Below, one piece after another: positions 1 to 9,302 of a stretch of DNA of 34,027 nucleotides; position 1 is the first letter of the stretch; the number at the start of each line of letters is the position of its first letter. Origin of the DNA: a virus; the IMG/VR virus record IMGVR_UViG_3300005541_000016, positions 1-34,027 of that record. One strand, 5' to 3'. Made by a program: the position numbers and the translations under genes. The notes under the pieces were generated by a model. It was not told the origin of the DNA. It made no database searches and worked only from the letters and a program-made list of their open reading frames with translations.

Positions 1-3000
1 CGGCGTCGGCCCGGTCTTGTCGATCACAATGATGCGCGTCGCGAAGTTCGTTCCGTACTTCTGGTATTCCTTCCCGTTCACGCGAATGTTGGCGCGTACG
101 TTGTAGCGCTGGGCTACCTTCTGGAACCAACGCTCGGAATCGCCGCCGATGAGACTCGCGCCGCCGTTCGCGTCATTCGCCCGGCCGCCGCCCAGGATCG
201 CGACTAACCGCCCGCCGGGGGCTAACCGCTGCAGCGCGCTATCGACGTGGTTGTAGCCGTACTTGTTATTGTTCGCCGCTTCGTGCGATTTGATGGCGCT
301 CGCCGAAAACGGCGGGTTCATCAGGATGACTGTGGGCTTGATCGCCAGATCGAGCAGCGAATTGATGATCTCGCCGTCATGCTGCGTGGCCTGGCCGAAG
401 CCCGCAGCTTCGAGCATGGCAACGCGCCGGTCGGCGATCTCGTTGACGTAGACCTTGGCGCCGATGCCCTTCGCCCACATGGCGAGCCCGCCATTGCCGG
501 CCGAGGGTTCGAGCACGACGTCGGCCGGGGAGAGCGCTGCCGCTTTGGCCGCCACGAAAGCCTCGGTGGGCGGCGTCGAGAACTGCTGATTGTCGATCTG
601 TTCCTGGGTGCGCGTGGCTTGCGAGGGAACCAGCGTCATCAACTGCCGCAAGTGCGCGAGCGCCTGGATGGGTGCCATCGCCATCAACGCGCCGGCGCGG
701 GTCTGCGTCCCGTTTGAGCCGGGCAGTTCCGATAGTAGGAACTTGTTAATGCCCGCTTCCAGTGCGTCGAATGCGTCCTTGGGAGTCCATTCGCCCGAGG
801 TGCGCGAGCCGCCGAAGTACTTTTCAGCGAGTTTGTTGAACTCGGTGACATTGCCGAGCGCTTCGCCGTTGCGGAGCTTCTGATAGACCGCTTCGACGAG
901 CGCGGGCGCTCCCCCTCCCCCGGCCGGGGCGGGGGCGGGGGCGGGGGGCGCTGCGAGGCCTAAGCGCTGGGCGACTTTCGCGGCGATGCGGTGGACCTGG
1001 TTGAGGATGGCGTCGACGGGGAAATTGACCGTTTGGGCGACGTCGTCCAGAATATCGCCCACATCGGCGCGCATCTTCTCGGCCCAAGGCTCGAATTCGA
1101 CGTGGCCCGCGAGCATGTGCTCGGCGCCGATCCTCGCGAGATCGATCAGTGTGTCTTTATCGACCGCGCCAGGCTGCGGCGGTCCCGGCGAGAGCGAGAG
1201 CAGCGGGCCATTGCCTTTCGCTGCGTTGCGCTGGGCGATCTTATCGCGCAGCCGTTTGCGGGCAGCGTCGGCTTCATCGGAGGCCGCGTTACGTGGGGCC
1301 GCGGCGGGAGGCGCGGGCTTCGGAGCGGGCGTGGAGCTGATGTGCTGCGCTACGCCTTTACCCTTTGGCGCTATTCGGAGGTGCGTCTCGCCCCCTCCGG
1401 TTACGAAGCGATCAATAACACCGCGCCGCAGTAACTCCTGCAGCGCACCATGAAGCGTCTCACGGCTGAAGGTTGGATCGTGGAGGAACGCATCGCCGGC
1501 CGCGTCTACATCAGAGAGATGCCCGGGCCTCACCAGGTCAAGGACTCTTTCCTCGGCCTTGTTTCTTTCAGGCGGCCGAGGCGCGGGGGGCTCCGGCGCT
1601 TTCTCGATAGGTACAGCGCGGTACTTGTCTTTGTCGAAGCGCCAGTTGGGCGCCTTGTCGGAGGGCTCGACCTTGTAGTCGTCCATCGCCATCCAACGCG
1701 AGCGCAGTTCCTTCGCGGCGTCGGTCGCTTCCTCTTCGGTAGCGAATACCTGAGCATTCGGCGATGACCACTTATTCTCACCGTGAGCCTTGACGATGAA
1801 GTGGAAGCCGGTTTGCGGCGCTGGCGGCGCGGGCGAGGCCTCCTCTTTCGGCTCGCCCAGGATTGCGTGCAATTGCATCCGGACGGCTTGCATCGCCATC
1901 ACGGAAAGATCCGGCCAGAGTCCATCCTTCCCGTCGCCGTGCGTGCCTGGATTGGGCTTGTTGCCGAGCAGGTAGTCCCTGTAGGCTACGGCGTACATGC
2001 GCTTTTCCGTGTTCTTAATACCGCGGACGTAGTCCTCGCTATGGCGCGCCGTGTTGATGGTGACTTTCGGCGCCGGAGGCGCGGGCGGCGCGGGCTCGCT
2101 GAGGGCTGACGGCTGAGAGCTGATAGCTTCCTTCTCCCCGCTCGCCGCCGCGACGGCCGCGTCGATGAGATCGTCCTCCGACATCCCCGCCGCGCCCGCG
2201 AGATCGAGAACCGGCGCGGGCGCGGGGGTTTCGGGCTCGGCAGCCGCGGGCGCGGGTTTGGTCTGGTTCACGGAACGGCTTACGTCGGCCGCTTTGACCG
2301 CGTGCTCGTGGCCGTCGTCGAACCGGACGAGATAGCTTGTCTTGTCCTTGCCGGCGACTTGGGCGCTGATGCCGATGACTTCGCCATACGCGGCGGGTCC
2401 GCCCGAGTGCAGGTTGACCTGGACGCGATCGCCGACGCGGATGGGGGTGGGGGATTCGGGCTTGTTGACGTCCTGGACATCGCGCGACACCGATCCGGCG
2501 GGATACGTTCGGATTTTCTTGTGAACCAGCACGTCGACGAGCCAGCCGCCGTGATCGGGGCCGTTGTCGTAGACCTGGCGCACTTCACCGCGATCCACCG
2601 CGCCGCCGGGACCGCGCACGTAGACCGTCTCGCCCTTCTGGAAGGTAGGCCGGGCCGGCTCGGCCGTCACCCGCTCCTGCTGAACCGTCATTTCGGTGCC
2701 GTCGTCGTCGAAGCGAACGCGGATGCCGTCGCGCGTCTCGGTATTGGCGAACCGCTTCAGGTTCGTCATGGTGACGACTGCGGGTCGCTGCCTGCCATCG
2801 GGCGCGTCAACGATGACTTTCTGACCGACGTGGACGGGCTCGGGGCCGATTTCGGTGGGATTCTCTGCCAGTTGCCACTCGATTGCGCCCATCAGCGTGT
2901 GCCGGTCCGCGCCCTTCATCTGGTCGTAAGGCGCGACGAGGGTAACGCTCAATCCATCGGGGTTGATGGTCGCGACGGTCGGCCGCGATTCCATGCGGTT

Positions 3001-6000
3001 GTCGTAGAAGCGATTGCCATCGCGGACAGGCGCCGGAACCCCAGGCGGCAGCTTCGCCGGTTGGCTGAGAGCTGACGGACCGGGCGTTTGGCCCGCCTGA
3101 GAGCTGACAGCTTGCAGCTTGTCCCTCTTCGCTTCGAGCGCTTCGAGGTTCTTCTGCAGATACGGCTTTTTGCCGCCCGCCATTTCCCGCTTGATAGCCT
3201 CGATCTGCGCGAGCGTGCGGTCGAGCTCGGCCTGGTCGGGGGCCGGAGCGGGCGCGGGGGGTGGAGCTGCTTCGGGCTCAGCTTCGGGTTCAACTTCGGG
3301 CTCGGCCGGCGCGGGCTCGGCTTCGGCTTCGGACTCCGTCTGGAGCAGATACGGCGCGCGCTCCTTCACTTCATCGAGAATGTTCTGCGGTAGCTGTTGG
3401 CCTTCCTTCAGCGCGCGCTCGACGCGAATTGCCCAGTTGGCGCGCGCCAGCTCCGATTGCCCTTCTGTCCTAACCTTGTTGCGCCAGTTGAGCAGGACAG
3501 CCGCTTGCGATCGCTTGGGGCCGCCCTGGTAGAGGTGCAACTCCTTCGTCATCGCATGGAGTTCTTTACCCGGTAACTCGGCGAGCGAATCGATGGTGGC
3601 CGTCGAGAGGCGTTTGCGGATCTCCCACACGCTGAGCGCCCGCGCGATCACGTCGGCCTTTTTGCCCGTCGTCGCGGCGCCGATGAAGCGCGCGAGCACG
3701 CGCAAGTGCGCCGCGGTGAAACGGTCGAGTGATTCCGGCGTCTCTTCGTCCGGATTGATAGCCAGCACCGAACCCTTTTTGACTTGGGTCGCTTCGGGGA
3801 GTAGTTTGAAATCCTTGTAGGGAAGGATCGGGCTGAGAGCTGACGGACCGGGCGTTTGGCCCGCCTGAGAGCTAGAAGCTGGTGTTACTTCACCGGCAGG
3901 ATGCTCGTTCCCGGCGCCGGTTGACAGTGGCCCTTGAGGAGCATGTCCCGCACCTGCGCCAGTATTCGGTCTTTGCTTTCCGCTGAGAGCTTCTGCTTCG
4001 GCAACAAGATGGGCTCGGACTGCGGTGTAGGCGGCTTGTTTGGTGGCTGCAGCATTTTTACCTTCGGCCAGCGCGGACGCGGCGGCTCCGAGCGCATCGG
4101 AAACCGGACCGGACCGTGCTGACAGCTTATCGTAAATCGCGAGCGCCTGCGCCGCCTGCTCGGCCTGCGCGGCATTCTCTTCCGGCTTAATGACGTTTCC
4201 GGTTCCGGCAAGCTGCTGCGCGGCGCCCGAAGTTCCGACTGTGCCGAATAACCGCTTCTCGGCCCCAAGCTGCTTGCGGATGTAATCGGAGATCTCCGCT
4301 TTCTCGGCTATCAGCGAGCGGGTTACTTCTTCCTCGCCGAACAGACTAACCTGTGTTTCGGTTTTCTTCGGCGCGCCGGCTTCGCCCGTCGAGAGGCGGA
4401 TCATCTCCGCAACTTGATCGTTGGTCGGCCGCTTGCCGCGATCCTCCATCTTTTGGATCACGTCGGCGAGGGCGCGTTGATCGGCGTGCTCGGGCAGGCC
4501 TGCGCCAATCACCGCGCCGCGCGAGGCGCTCAGATCGCCCGAGATCACTTGACTGAATAGGTGCGGATCGAGCTTCGAGAGAGCGAGGCCTTCGCTCGCG
4601 ACCTTGCCGGTGAGCGAGACGCCGCGTTTTTTGAGGTCGGCTTCGGTAAATCCGCCATCGCGAAACAGCTTCGCCGCGTCCGTCGAATCGCCGCGGCCTT
4701 CGGCGATATTGACCATCGCCCCTACGGTTCGCGCTTCTTTCGCATCGGGCGCGTCGATATAGCGCGAGGTGATGTTGGGCGTTCCCGTGCGCTCGGCGAG
4801 CGCGAGGCGGTTGTGGCCGTTGACGATATAGGTTTGCCCATCGGCCGGATCGCGCCACACGAGCACCACGCCGGCCATGTTGGGATCCCAATTCTCGACC
4901 GAGCGCAGCTCGGGGCCCGCGCCGCCCTGGCCGACGTTGGCCTTGAACTGGAAGCGGGAAGGATCGACCTTGATCGAGGAAACGGGGAGATCGACGACGG
5001 AGCCGGGCGCGCCCGGGGCGGGGGTTGCAGACTGTGGCTGTTGCGCGACACTCGCGGGCGCGGGCTGTACAGGATTCTGTACATTCTCAGCGGCTTGCGA
5101 ACTCGCGGGGCGCGCGGGAGGTTGGTTTTGGCTGACGGCTGACGGACCGGGCGTTTGGCCCGCCTGAGGGCTGACAGCTTGTGTAAACGCCTCGACCGAC
5201 ATCGGCGCGGGCGAGGTCATGTGGCCTTCGTGGTTCAGCCATGTGTAGACCTGACCATCGGCTACGCGCTTGACTTCATAGGTGCCGTGCGGGGTTTCAA
5301 ACTTCGCGCCGGCTACCACGGAAGGCGTGGAATCGACGTTAGTCTTTTCGGGCGGAATGGGCGCGTTTTTGTCTATCGGGTTTTCGGGAGCGGCGGGCGG
5401 CGCTTCGGTTGGCGCGGGCGCAGGTGGCGGAGCGGAAGGAGGAGAAGGCGGAGGGGTCGCAGCGGGCGCAGGCTCTTCGGCGGGCGGCTCAGGCGGCGGC
5501 AGCTTCGGCGCGTTTGCCTGCTGGCGAGCAGCTTCGGCGCGCGCTTCGGCGGCGCGGGCTGCTTCCTGCGTATTCAGGTTTTCCTGAAGGATGCGTTGGG
5601 CTGTTGCGAGATTCGCAGCTCCGCCGAATTCGCCCTTAGCGTGAAGTCCCGCCATCGTGGCGAGTACTCCTTCCAGGCCTGCCTGCCCCAGCTTCCCTAC
5701 GGCGCCCATGTAATCGCCGTGCTGGTAGAGGTTCCAAGCCTCCGGAGCCGTTGTCAGCGCCGCGTGGCCAGCCTGTGTGGCAGCGAAGTAAGTCGAGATC
5801 GCGGCATTGATGAGCTTGCCGGCCTGCGCCACCGGAACGTACCGACTCGCTGCGAGCCCGGCCACGCCTTCAACCCCACCCGCGAGCGCTAGATTTTCCA
5901 GTTCTCCCGCTGTGGGTGTCCCCGGCATCACCTCGCCGCCCTGATTCTTGAGGAGCGGCGCGAACGATGAACCCCTGCCGGTCGGCGGCTGCTCGATCGC

Positions 6001-6330
6001 CGCGTTGACTCCCGCGGTCTGTTCTGCCTCCGACTGCATCGCAAGTGGAATCGGCGCCGCGGGCACTCCCGGCAATTTCCCGCCGAGTTTCTCGAGCCCG
6101 CGGATCGGCTCCGCTTCCGGCGCTGCGTCTTCGATGCTGCCTCCGAATTTGCCGATAGACGAGAGATCGAGATCGCGCTTCCCTGGCGAGGGCGTCGCTT
6201 CGAGGGTTCCACCGAACTTCGCGAGAGAACTCAGGTCGAGCTGCGCCTGGTGTTTATCGGCGGACGCATCTATAACGGTCCCGCCGAACTTGCCGATGGT
6301 GTCGAGATTTAACGGCTGTTCGTCCGCCAC
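1..6330 (-). CDS. Giant polyvalent ejection-type protein with ParB-like and N6-adenine methyltransferase domains (C-terminus beyond window)
   Basis: One reading frame stays open for 2110 codons from a GTG at 6330 (3 nt after the preceding TAA) to the left edge. Seen in order: N-terminal tandem motif of the type DLSSIGKFGGT (residues ~8-75); alanine-rich hydrophobic stretch (~145-230); Pro/Ala linker; ParB-like nuclease domain (~445-660) with NGHNR at 504-508; low-complexity linkers; paired SH3/KOW-like segments (~1230-1347); winged-helix-like segment (~1590-1650); then a methyltransferase with QQFSTPP, motif I EPSAGNG (1941-1947) and NPPF (2005-2008). This matches the phage polyvalent proteins in which a ParB-like nuclease and methylase precede a strawberry-notch helicase, and it recalls the P1 DarB antirestriction protein. 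The helicase would lie off the left edge (inference). The position after the ejection proteins suggests it is injected. Four repeat-derived peptides lie in frame at about residues 383-400, 816-834, 1072-1090 and 1400-1411. Confidence 0.85.
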   Translation of the reverse strand, partial: MADEQPLNLDTIGKFGGTVIDASADKHQAQLDLSSLAKFGGTLEATPSPGKRDLDLSSIGKFGGSIEDAAPEAEPIRGLEKLGGKLPGVPAAPIPLAMQSEAEQTAGVNAAIEQPPTGRGSSFAPLLKNQGGEVMPGTPTAGELENLALAGGVEGVAGLAASRYVPVAQAGKLINAAISTYFAATQAGHAALTTAPEAWNLYQHGDYMGAVGKLGQAGLEGVLATMAGLHAKGEFGGAANLATAQRILQENLNTQEAARAAEARAEAARQQANAPKLPPPEPPAEEPAPAATPPPSPPSAPPPAPAPTEAPPAAPENPIDKNAPIPPEKTNVDSTPSVVAGAKFETPHGTYEVKRVADGQVYTWLNHEGHMTSPAPMSVEAFTQAVSPQAGQTPGPSAVSQNQPPARPASSQAAENVQNPVQPAPASVAQQPQSATPAPGAPGSVVDLPVSSIKVDPSRFQFKANVGQGGAGPELRSVENWDPNMAGVVLVWRDPADGQTYIVNGHNRLALAERTGTPNITSRYIDAPDAKEARTVGAMVNIAEGRGDSTDAAKLFRDGGFTEADLKKRGVSLTGKVASEGLALSKLDPHLFSQVISGDLSASRGAVIGAGLPEHADQRALADVIQKMEDRGKRPTNDQVAEMIRLSTGEAGAPKKTETQVSLFGEEEVTRSLIAEKAEISDYIRKQLGAEKRLFGTVGTSGAAQQLAGTGNVIKPEENAAQAEQAAQALAIYDKLSARSGPVSDALGAAASALAEGKNAAATKQAAYTAVRAHLVAEAEALSGKQRPNTGAGAGHAPQGPLSTGAGNEHPAGEVTPASSSQAGQTPGPSALSPILPYKDFKLLPEATQVKKGSVLAINPDEETPESLDRFTAAHLRVLARFIGAATTGKKADVIARALSVWEIRKRLSTATIDSLAELPGKELHAMTKELHLYQGGPKRSQAAVLLNWRNKVRTEGQSELARANWAIRVERALKEGQQLPQNILDEVKERAPYLLQTESEAEAEPAPAEPEVEPEAEPEAAPPPAPAPAPDQAELDRTLAQIEAIKREMAGGKKPYLQKNLEALEAKRDKLQAVSSQAGQTPGPSALSQPAKLPPGVPAPVRDGNRFYDNRMESRPTVATINPDGLSVTLVAPYDQMKGADRHTLMGAIEWQLAENPTEIGPEPVHVGQKVIVDAPDGRQRPAVVTMTNLKRFANTETRDGIRVRFDDDGTEMTVQQERVTAEPARPTFQKGETVYVRGPGGAVDRGEVRQVYDNGPDHGGWLVDVLVHKKIRTYPAGSVSRDVQDVNKPESPTPIRVGDRVQVNLHSGGPAAYGEVIGISAQVAGKDKTSYLVRFDDGHEHAVKAADVSRSVNQTKPAPAAAEPETPAPAPVLDLAGAAGMSEDDLIDAAVAAASGEKEAISSQPSALSEPAPPAPPAPKVTINTARHSEDYVRGIKNTEKRMYAVAYRDYLLGNKPNPGTHGDGKDGLWPDLSVMAMQAVRMQLHAILGEPKEEASPAPPAPQTGFHFIVKAHGENKWSSPNAQVFATEEEATDAAKELRSRWMAMDDYKVEPSDKAPNWRFDKDKYRAVPIEKAPEPPAPRPPERNKAEERVLDLVRPGHLSDVDAAGDAFLHDPTFSRETLHGALQELLRRGVIDRFVTGGGETHLRIAPKGKGVAQHISSTPAPKPAPPAAAPRNAASDEADAARKRLRDKIAQRNAAKGNGPLLSLSPGPPQPGAVDKDTLIDLARIGAEHMLAGHVEFEPWAEKMRADVGDILDDVAQTVNFPVDAILNQVHRIAAKVAQRLGLAAPPAPAPAPAGGGGAPALVEAVYQKLRNGEALGNVTEFNKLAEKYFGGSRTSGEWTPKDAFDALEAGINKFLLSELPGSNGTQTRAGALMAMAPIQALAHLRQLMTLVPSQATRTQEQIDNQQFSTPPTEAFVAAKAAALSPADVVLEPSAGNGGLAMWAKGIGAKVYVNEIADRRVAMLEAAGFGQATQHDGEIINSLLDLAIKPTVILMNPPFSASAIKSHEAANNNKYGYNHVDSALQRLAPGGRLVAILGGGRANDANGGASLIGGDSERWFQKVAQRYNVRANIRVNGKEYQKYGTNFATRIIVIDKTGPTP
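2098..2129. repeat. Heptad repeat inside coding sequence
   Basis: Four GCTGANN units ending AGCTT. Read on the minus strand it encodes AISSQPSALS in frame inside the giant protein. Confidence 0.9.
3063..3113. repeat. Heptad repeat with GGGCGTTTGGCCC hairpin inside coding sequence
   Basis: Heptads flank the perfect stem-loop CGGGC-GTTTG-GCCCG. On the minus strand it encodes AVSSQAGQTPGPSALS in frame. It is nearly identical to the copies at 3831 and 5131. Confidence 0.93.
3831..3880. repeat. Heptad repeat with GGGCGTTTGGCCC hairpin inside coding sequence
   Basis: Same element as at 3063. It encodes SSSQAGQTPGPSALS in frame on the minus strand. The right end has diverged (AGCTAGAAGCT instead of AGCTGACAGCTT). 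Confidence 0.92.
5131..5180. repeat. Heptad repeat with GGGCGTTTGGCCC hairpin inside coding sequence
   Basis: Third copy of the same hairpin-containing element in the giant gene. It encodes AVSPQAGQTPGPSAVS in frame on the minus strand. Confidence 0.93.
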
Positions 6331-6333
6331 TGT

Positions 6334-7983
6334 TTACTTGGTGATGAGAGTGCGCCCTTGCGAGTTGAGCCACGCCTGCGCCTGCCCACGGTCTTTGAAG
6401 TGGGCGACCTTGCCGTTGCCTAAATCGATGCGGACCTCGCCCGTGGACTTTGCTCCGCCTGCAGGCGCGGCTGGCGCTGCCACGGGCGCGGGCTTAGCTG
6501 ATAGCTGAGGGCTGACGGCTGATGGCTGCCCTGCAGGTTTCGGCGCCACGGTCGGCGCGGCGGGGGGCGCGGGCGCGGCTGCCGCGTCGGCGGTGGCTTT
6601 GTGATCGAGGTACAGCACGCCATCCTGCTTGTGCCAGATCGAGCCATCCGGCCCCTTCGTGGTTTCGCCTTCTTTGGTGGCCTTGGTCGTGGCTGGGTCG
6701 GGCGGCTGGACGCCATATAGCTTGGCTTTGCGAACCTGGAGGCTTTGCAGTTGAGCGGTCGCGCCGTCATACCGCGCCTGATAGGGCTTAGTGGCGTCGG
6801 GAATGTCGGGCAGCGCTTGCACCTGTCCGCTCTTGTCGACGAAGGTCTTATTGCTCAGCGTCTCGCCCAACTCGTAGCGCTTCTCGTGGAGCGCCTGCTC
6901 CTGGGCGTCGATCTTGTCGGCTTCGCGCTGATCGAAGCGGCCTTGGACGCCACGCTGGCCGCCGGTCCCGCCCGCTGCTGCCTGCTGCTTGGCGAGTTCG
7001 AGCCGCGCGGCTGCGGTATTGGCCTGCTGACCCATGATGCCGATGCGCGCGTTCTGATACTTGAGCGTATTCTCGCGCAGCGCTTTGGTGTTTTCGTACG
7101 TCGCGCGCTGCTCGCTCGTCATGCCCATCTTGTCGAGGTCGTTCGGATCGAGATCCTCGGAGTATGCGGGCAGGATGCCCCTGATGCTTTCGGGTTGCCG
7201 CGCTACCACGCCGTTGTAAGCGGCTTCTCCCTGCGGGAGCGCGATCCTGAGCGATTGCGCGGCGTTGGCGAGTTGCTTCCGCTCGAGATCGGCGTTCATG
7301 CCCTGCATCTCGGCTTCGCTCTTGGTCTTCTCGGTGTCGGCGCGCGTCGCCTGGGTATCGGCTTCCTGCTGGCGGATATTGTTCTGCCGGAGCTCGTTCG
7401 CTTCCTTGGCGATCTGTTCGCCCGTCCGCAGGCTGGCGATATGCAGCTTGAAAGCGTCGTCGCCCGGATAGACGGGGTGAGCTTGCGCGAAGTTGGCCTC
7501 TTCCGGATCGAACTTTTGCACTTGCGCGAGATACCCGGCCCAGTGCGCGGGATCGTTTTTCTCCTCGTCAGGTAAACCCATATAAGCCTGGGCCTGGCCG
7601 CCGAGGATATTGTGCGATTTTTCCGTGTTTGAAAGCTGTTCGCCTGTGCCCTTCGCTTTCTCTGCAACCAGTTGCGCGCGCTTCATTGCGAAGTCGTTCA
7701 ACATGCCCGGCGCCGCCCCGTATTTCGCGCCAAGTTGCAGCGTCTTGTCCGGATCGCCCTGCGCCTCGACGTACGCGCGCTGCATCGCGGCCTGTGATTG
7801 CATCGCGATCTGCGCCTGCCGGTTGGCCATGTCCTGGGCCTGGATCTGCTCGGCCGTCAACTGCTGGTTCTGCAGCATCGCCTGCGCGGTGAGCCCGTTG
7901 TGTTCGCCCGCCTGGAACGCCTGCGCGAAGTTCTCGTTGTGCGGCGCGTTCACCTGCATGGGAATGCTTCCGTAGCCGCCCAT
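6334..7983 (-). CDS. Internal virion / DNA-ejection protein (P22 gp20-like position)
   Basis: 549 residues. The protein is rich in Gln, Ala and Glu with long helical, coiled-coil-like stretches (residues ~30-390) and no enzyme motif that I recognise. A Pro/Ala linker (~455-510) is followed by a small C-terminal segment reading VRIDLGNGKVAHFKDRGQAQAWL. Part of the linker (PSAVSPQLSA) is encoded by a heptad repeat. The ATG lies 1 nt after the TAA of the upstream gene (TAA-C-ATG) and the next gene starts 3 nt after its stop, so the genes are probably translationally coupled. By position after a gp7-like gene and by composition it resembles the ejection proteins of P22-like phages; direct sequence similarity to gp20 was not tested. 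Confidence 0.75.
   Translation of the reverse strand: MGGYGSIPMQVNAPHNENFAQAFQAGEHNGLTAQAMLQNQQLTAEQIQAQDMANRQAQIAMQSQAAMQRAYVEAQGDPDKTLQLGAKYGAAPGMLNDFAMKRAQLVAEKAKGTGEQLSNTEKSHNILGGQAQAYMGLPDEEKNDPAHWAGYLAQVQKFDPEEANFAQAHPVYPGDDAFKLHIASLRTGEQIAKEANELRQNNIRQQEADTQATRADTEKTKSEAEMQGMNADLERKQLANAAQSLRIALPQGEAAYNGVVARQPESIRGILPAYSEDLDPNDLDKMGMTSEQRATYENTKALRENTLKYQNARIGIMGQQANTAAARLELAKQQAAAGGTGGQRGVQGRFDQREADKIDAQEQALHEKRYELGETLSNKTFVDKSGQVQALPDIPDATKPYQARYDGATAQLQSLQVRKAKLYGVQPPDPATTKATKEGETTKGPDGSIWHKQDGVLYLDHKATADAAAAPAPPAAPTVAPKPAGQPSAVSPQLSAKPAPVAAPAAPAGGAKSTGEVRIDLGNGKVAHFKDRGQAQAWLNSQGRTLITK
6496..6527. repeat. Heptad repeat inside coding sequence
   Basis: AGCTGAT/AGCTGAG/GGCTGAC/GGCTGAT units, read in frame on the minus strand as PSAVSPQLSA near the C-terminus of the 6334-7983 protein. 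Confidence 0.88.
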
Positions 7984-7984
7984 G

Positions 7985-9301
7985 TTAGTAGCCCGCCGGC
8001 GAACTGTAATTCGAATAATTCATGTTGGGGTTGTAGAAGCCGGGGTTGAAGAAGGGGTTGCCGCCGCCTGCTGGCGCGCCCGGCGTCGGCCCCACGCTCG
8101 ACACCACGGGAACGTTGCCATTGGGCGTCATAGGATAGCCCGTGCCTAATGCGCCGCTGCCTTGGGGCACTTGCACCTGAGGACCGAACAGGCTCGGACC
8201 GCTCATGTTGGGCGTCACGCCCGGGCCGGCGTAGGTTCCCGAAACCGATGGATACTGCAACGTCCCATTCGGCAGAGTCGTCGGCATGCCATACCCGCCG
8301 CCGCCGTACCCACCACCTCCAGGCATGCCATACCCGCCGCCGTAGGGATTCAACCCCTGGCTCATGGCGTACTGCTGGCCGGCCACCTGGCCCACGCCGT
8401 TCAACGCGCCCGTCCATGCGTTCGCTGACGCTGCCTGACCTGAAGCCAATCCGCCCTGCCCCTGCATGTAGTAGTTGAGTCCGGCCTGCGTTCCCTGCAA
8501 TCCGAGATTCGCGTTGAATTCGGCTCCGCTCAGGCCCATATTGGCGACCTGGCTCGCCGCGCTCATCGTGTTGCCCGACGCGATGTTGCCGTAATTCTGG
8601 GCGGCCGCATCGGACATGCCGGTCGAAGTCAGTCCGATCCCCGCCATGGTGGAGAGATCCTGGAACTGGTTGTTGCGGTTGGTCTGGAACGATTGCAGCG
8701 CGTTGTTATAAGCGTTCTGGTAATAGGTAGAGGCCAAACCCTGCGAATACTGCGAGAGCGCTTTACCGGTGCCTCCGGAGGCGAGCGAGCCCGAGGCCGC
8801 GGCGCTTCTGGCGATGGCCTGGTTCCCCTGGTCCATCTGGAACTCGAGGCCCGGCGTCGCCATCGCCTGGGCCTCAGTAGGCGCTTGAAATTGAGTAGTG
8901 AGCGAGCCGCCCGGCGCGATCGCGTTCGAGAAGGCGTTGATGCCCGCCTTGCCGGCTGTTAGGTAGGGGTTGAGATTCGCTTGCTCGTTCTGGTTGACGC
9001 CGTAGAGGATATCGTTGGCTTGATTCTTGCCGGCGTCGATGCCCCCCTGGCCGATCTGTGTCGCTCCCGAGACGAAGCCTTGCTGTGTCTTGGTGACATC
9101 CTGGATCTGCTGGTTCGCCGTATTGCCGGCGTTCGCCAGCGTTTTGCCCGCGCTCTTCGCTCCATTCGAGCCGATGAGTCCGCCGATAAGACTGCCGCCG
9201 ATGCCGATGGCCGCCGAGATGGGATCGTAGCGCCGGCGGTCGCGGTCTTGCGGGTAGGGATCGCCGATCGGCCCGAATTCGAGTAGCTGGTTGCGCGTCA
9301 T
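7985..9301 (-). CDS. gp7-like DNA-transfer / ejection protein
   Basis: 438 residues. A short charged N-terminus is followed by a Gly-rich hydrophobic segment (IGIGGSLIGGLIGSNGAK, ~31-48) that could contact membrane. Next come Gln/Asn/Ala-rich helices (~50-300) and a Gly/Tyr/Pro-rich low-complexity tail (GGGYGGGGYG, ~315-438). This layout, with a hydrophobic AIG-GG-N start and a GLxFQMDQGNQAIARSAAASGS-type middle, is common in podovirus internal proteins annotated as DNA transfer proteins. It is the second gene of the minus-strand ejection operon, with 1-nt spacers (TAA-C-ATG) on both sides. It probably enters the host envelope with the 6334-7983 product during genome delivery (inference). Confidence 0.78.
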   Translation of the reverse strand: MTRNQLLEFGPIGDPYPQDRDRRRYDPISAAIGIGGSLIGGLIGSNGAKSAGKTLANAGNTANQQIQDVTKTQQGFVSGATQIGQGGIDAGKNQANDILYGVNQNEQANLNPYLTAGKAGINAFSNAIAPGGSLTTQFQAPTEAQAMATPGLEFQMDQGNQAIARSAAASGSLASGGTGKALSQYSQGLASTYYQNAYNNALQSFQTNRNNQFQDLSTMAGIGLTSTGMSDAAAQNYGNIASGNTMSAASQVANMGLSGAEFNANLGLQGTQAGLNYYMQGQGGLASGQAASANAWTGALNGVGQVAGQQYAMSQGLNPYGGGYGMPGGGGYGGGGYGMPTTLPNGTLQYPSVSGTYAGPGVTPNMSGPSLFGPQVQVPQGSGALGTGYPMTPNGNVPVVSSVGPTPGAPAGGGNPFFNPGFYNPNMNYSNYSSPAGY

Positions 9302-9302
9302 G

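Noticed and set aside
2302-5892. Long plus-strand open frames opposite the giant gene (for example 4561-5142 and 5155-5892)
   Set aside because: They are antisense to a continuous minus frame with recognisable domains; the high GC content opens shadow frames, and their translations are Arg/Gly-rich without motifs.
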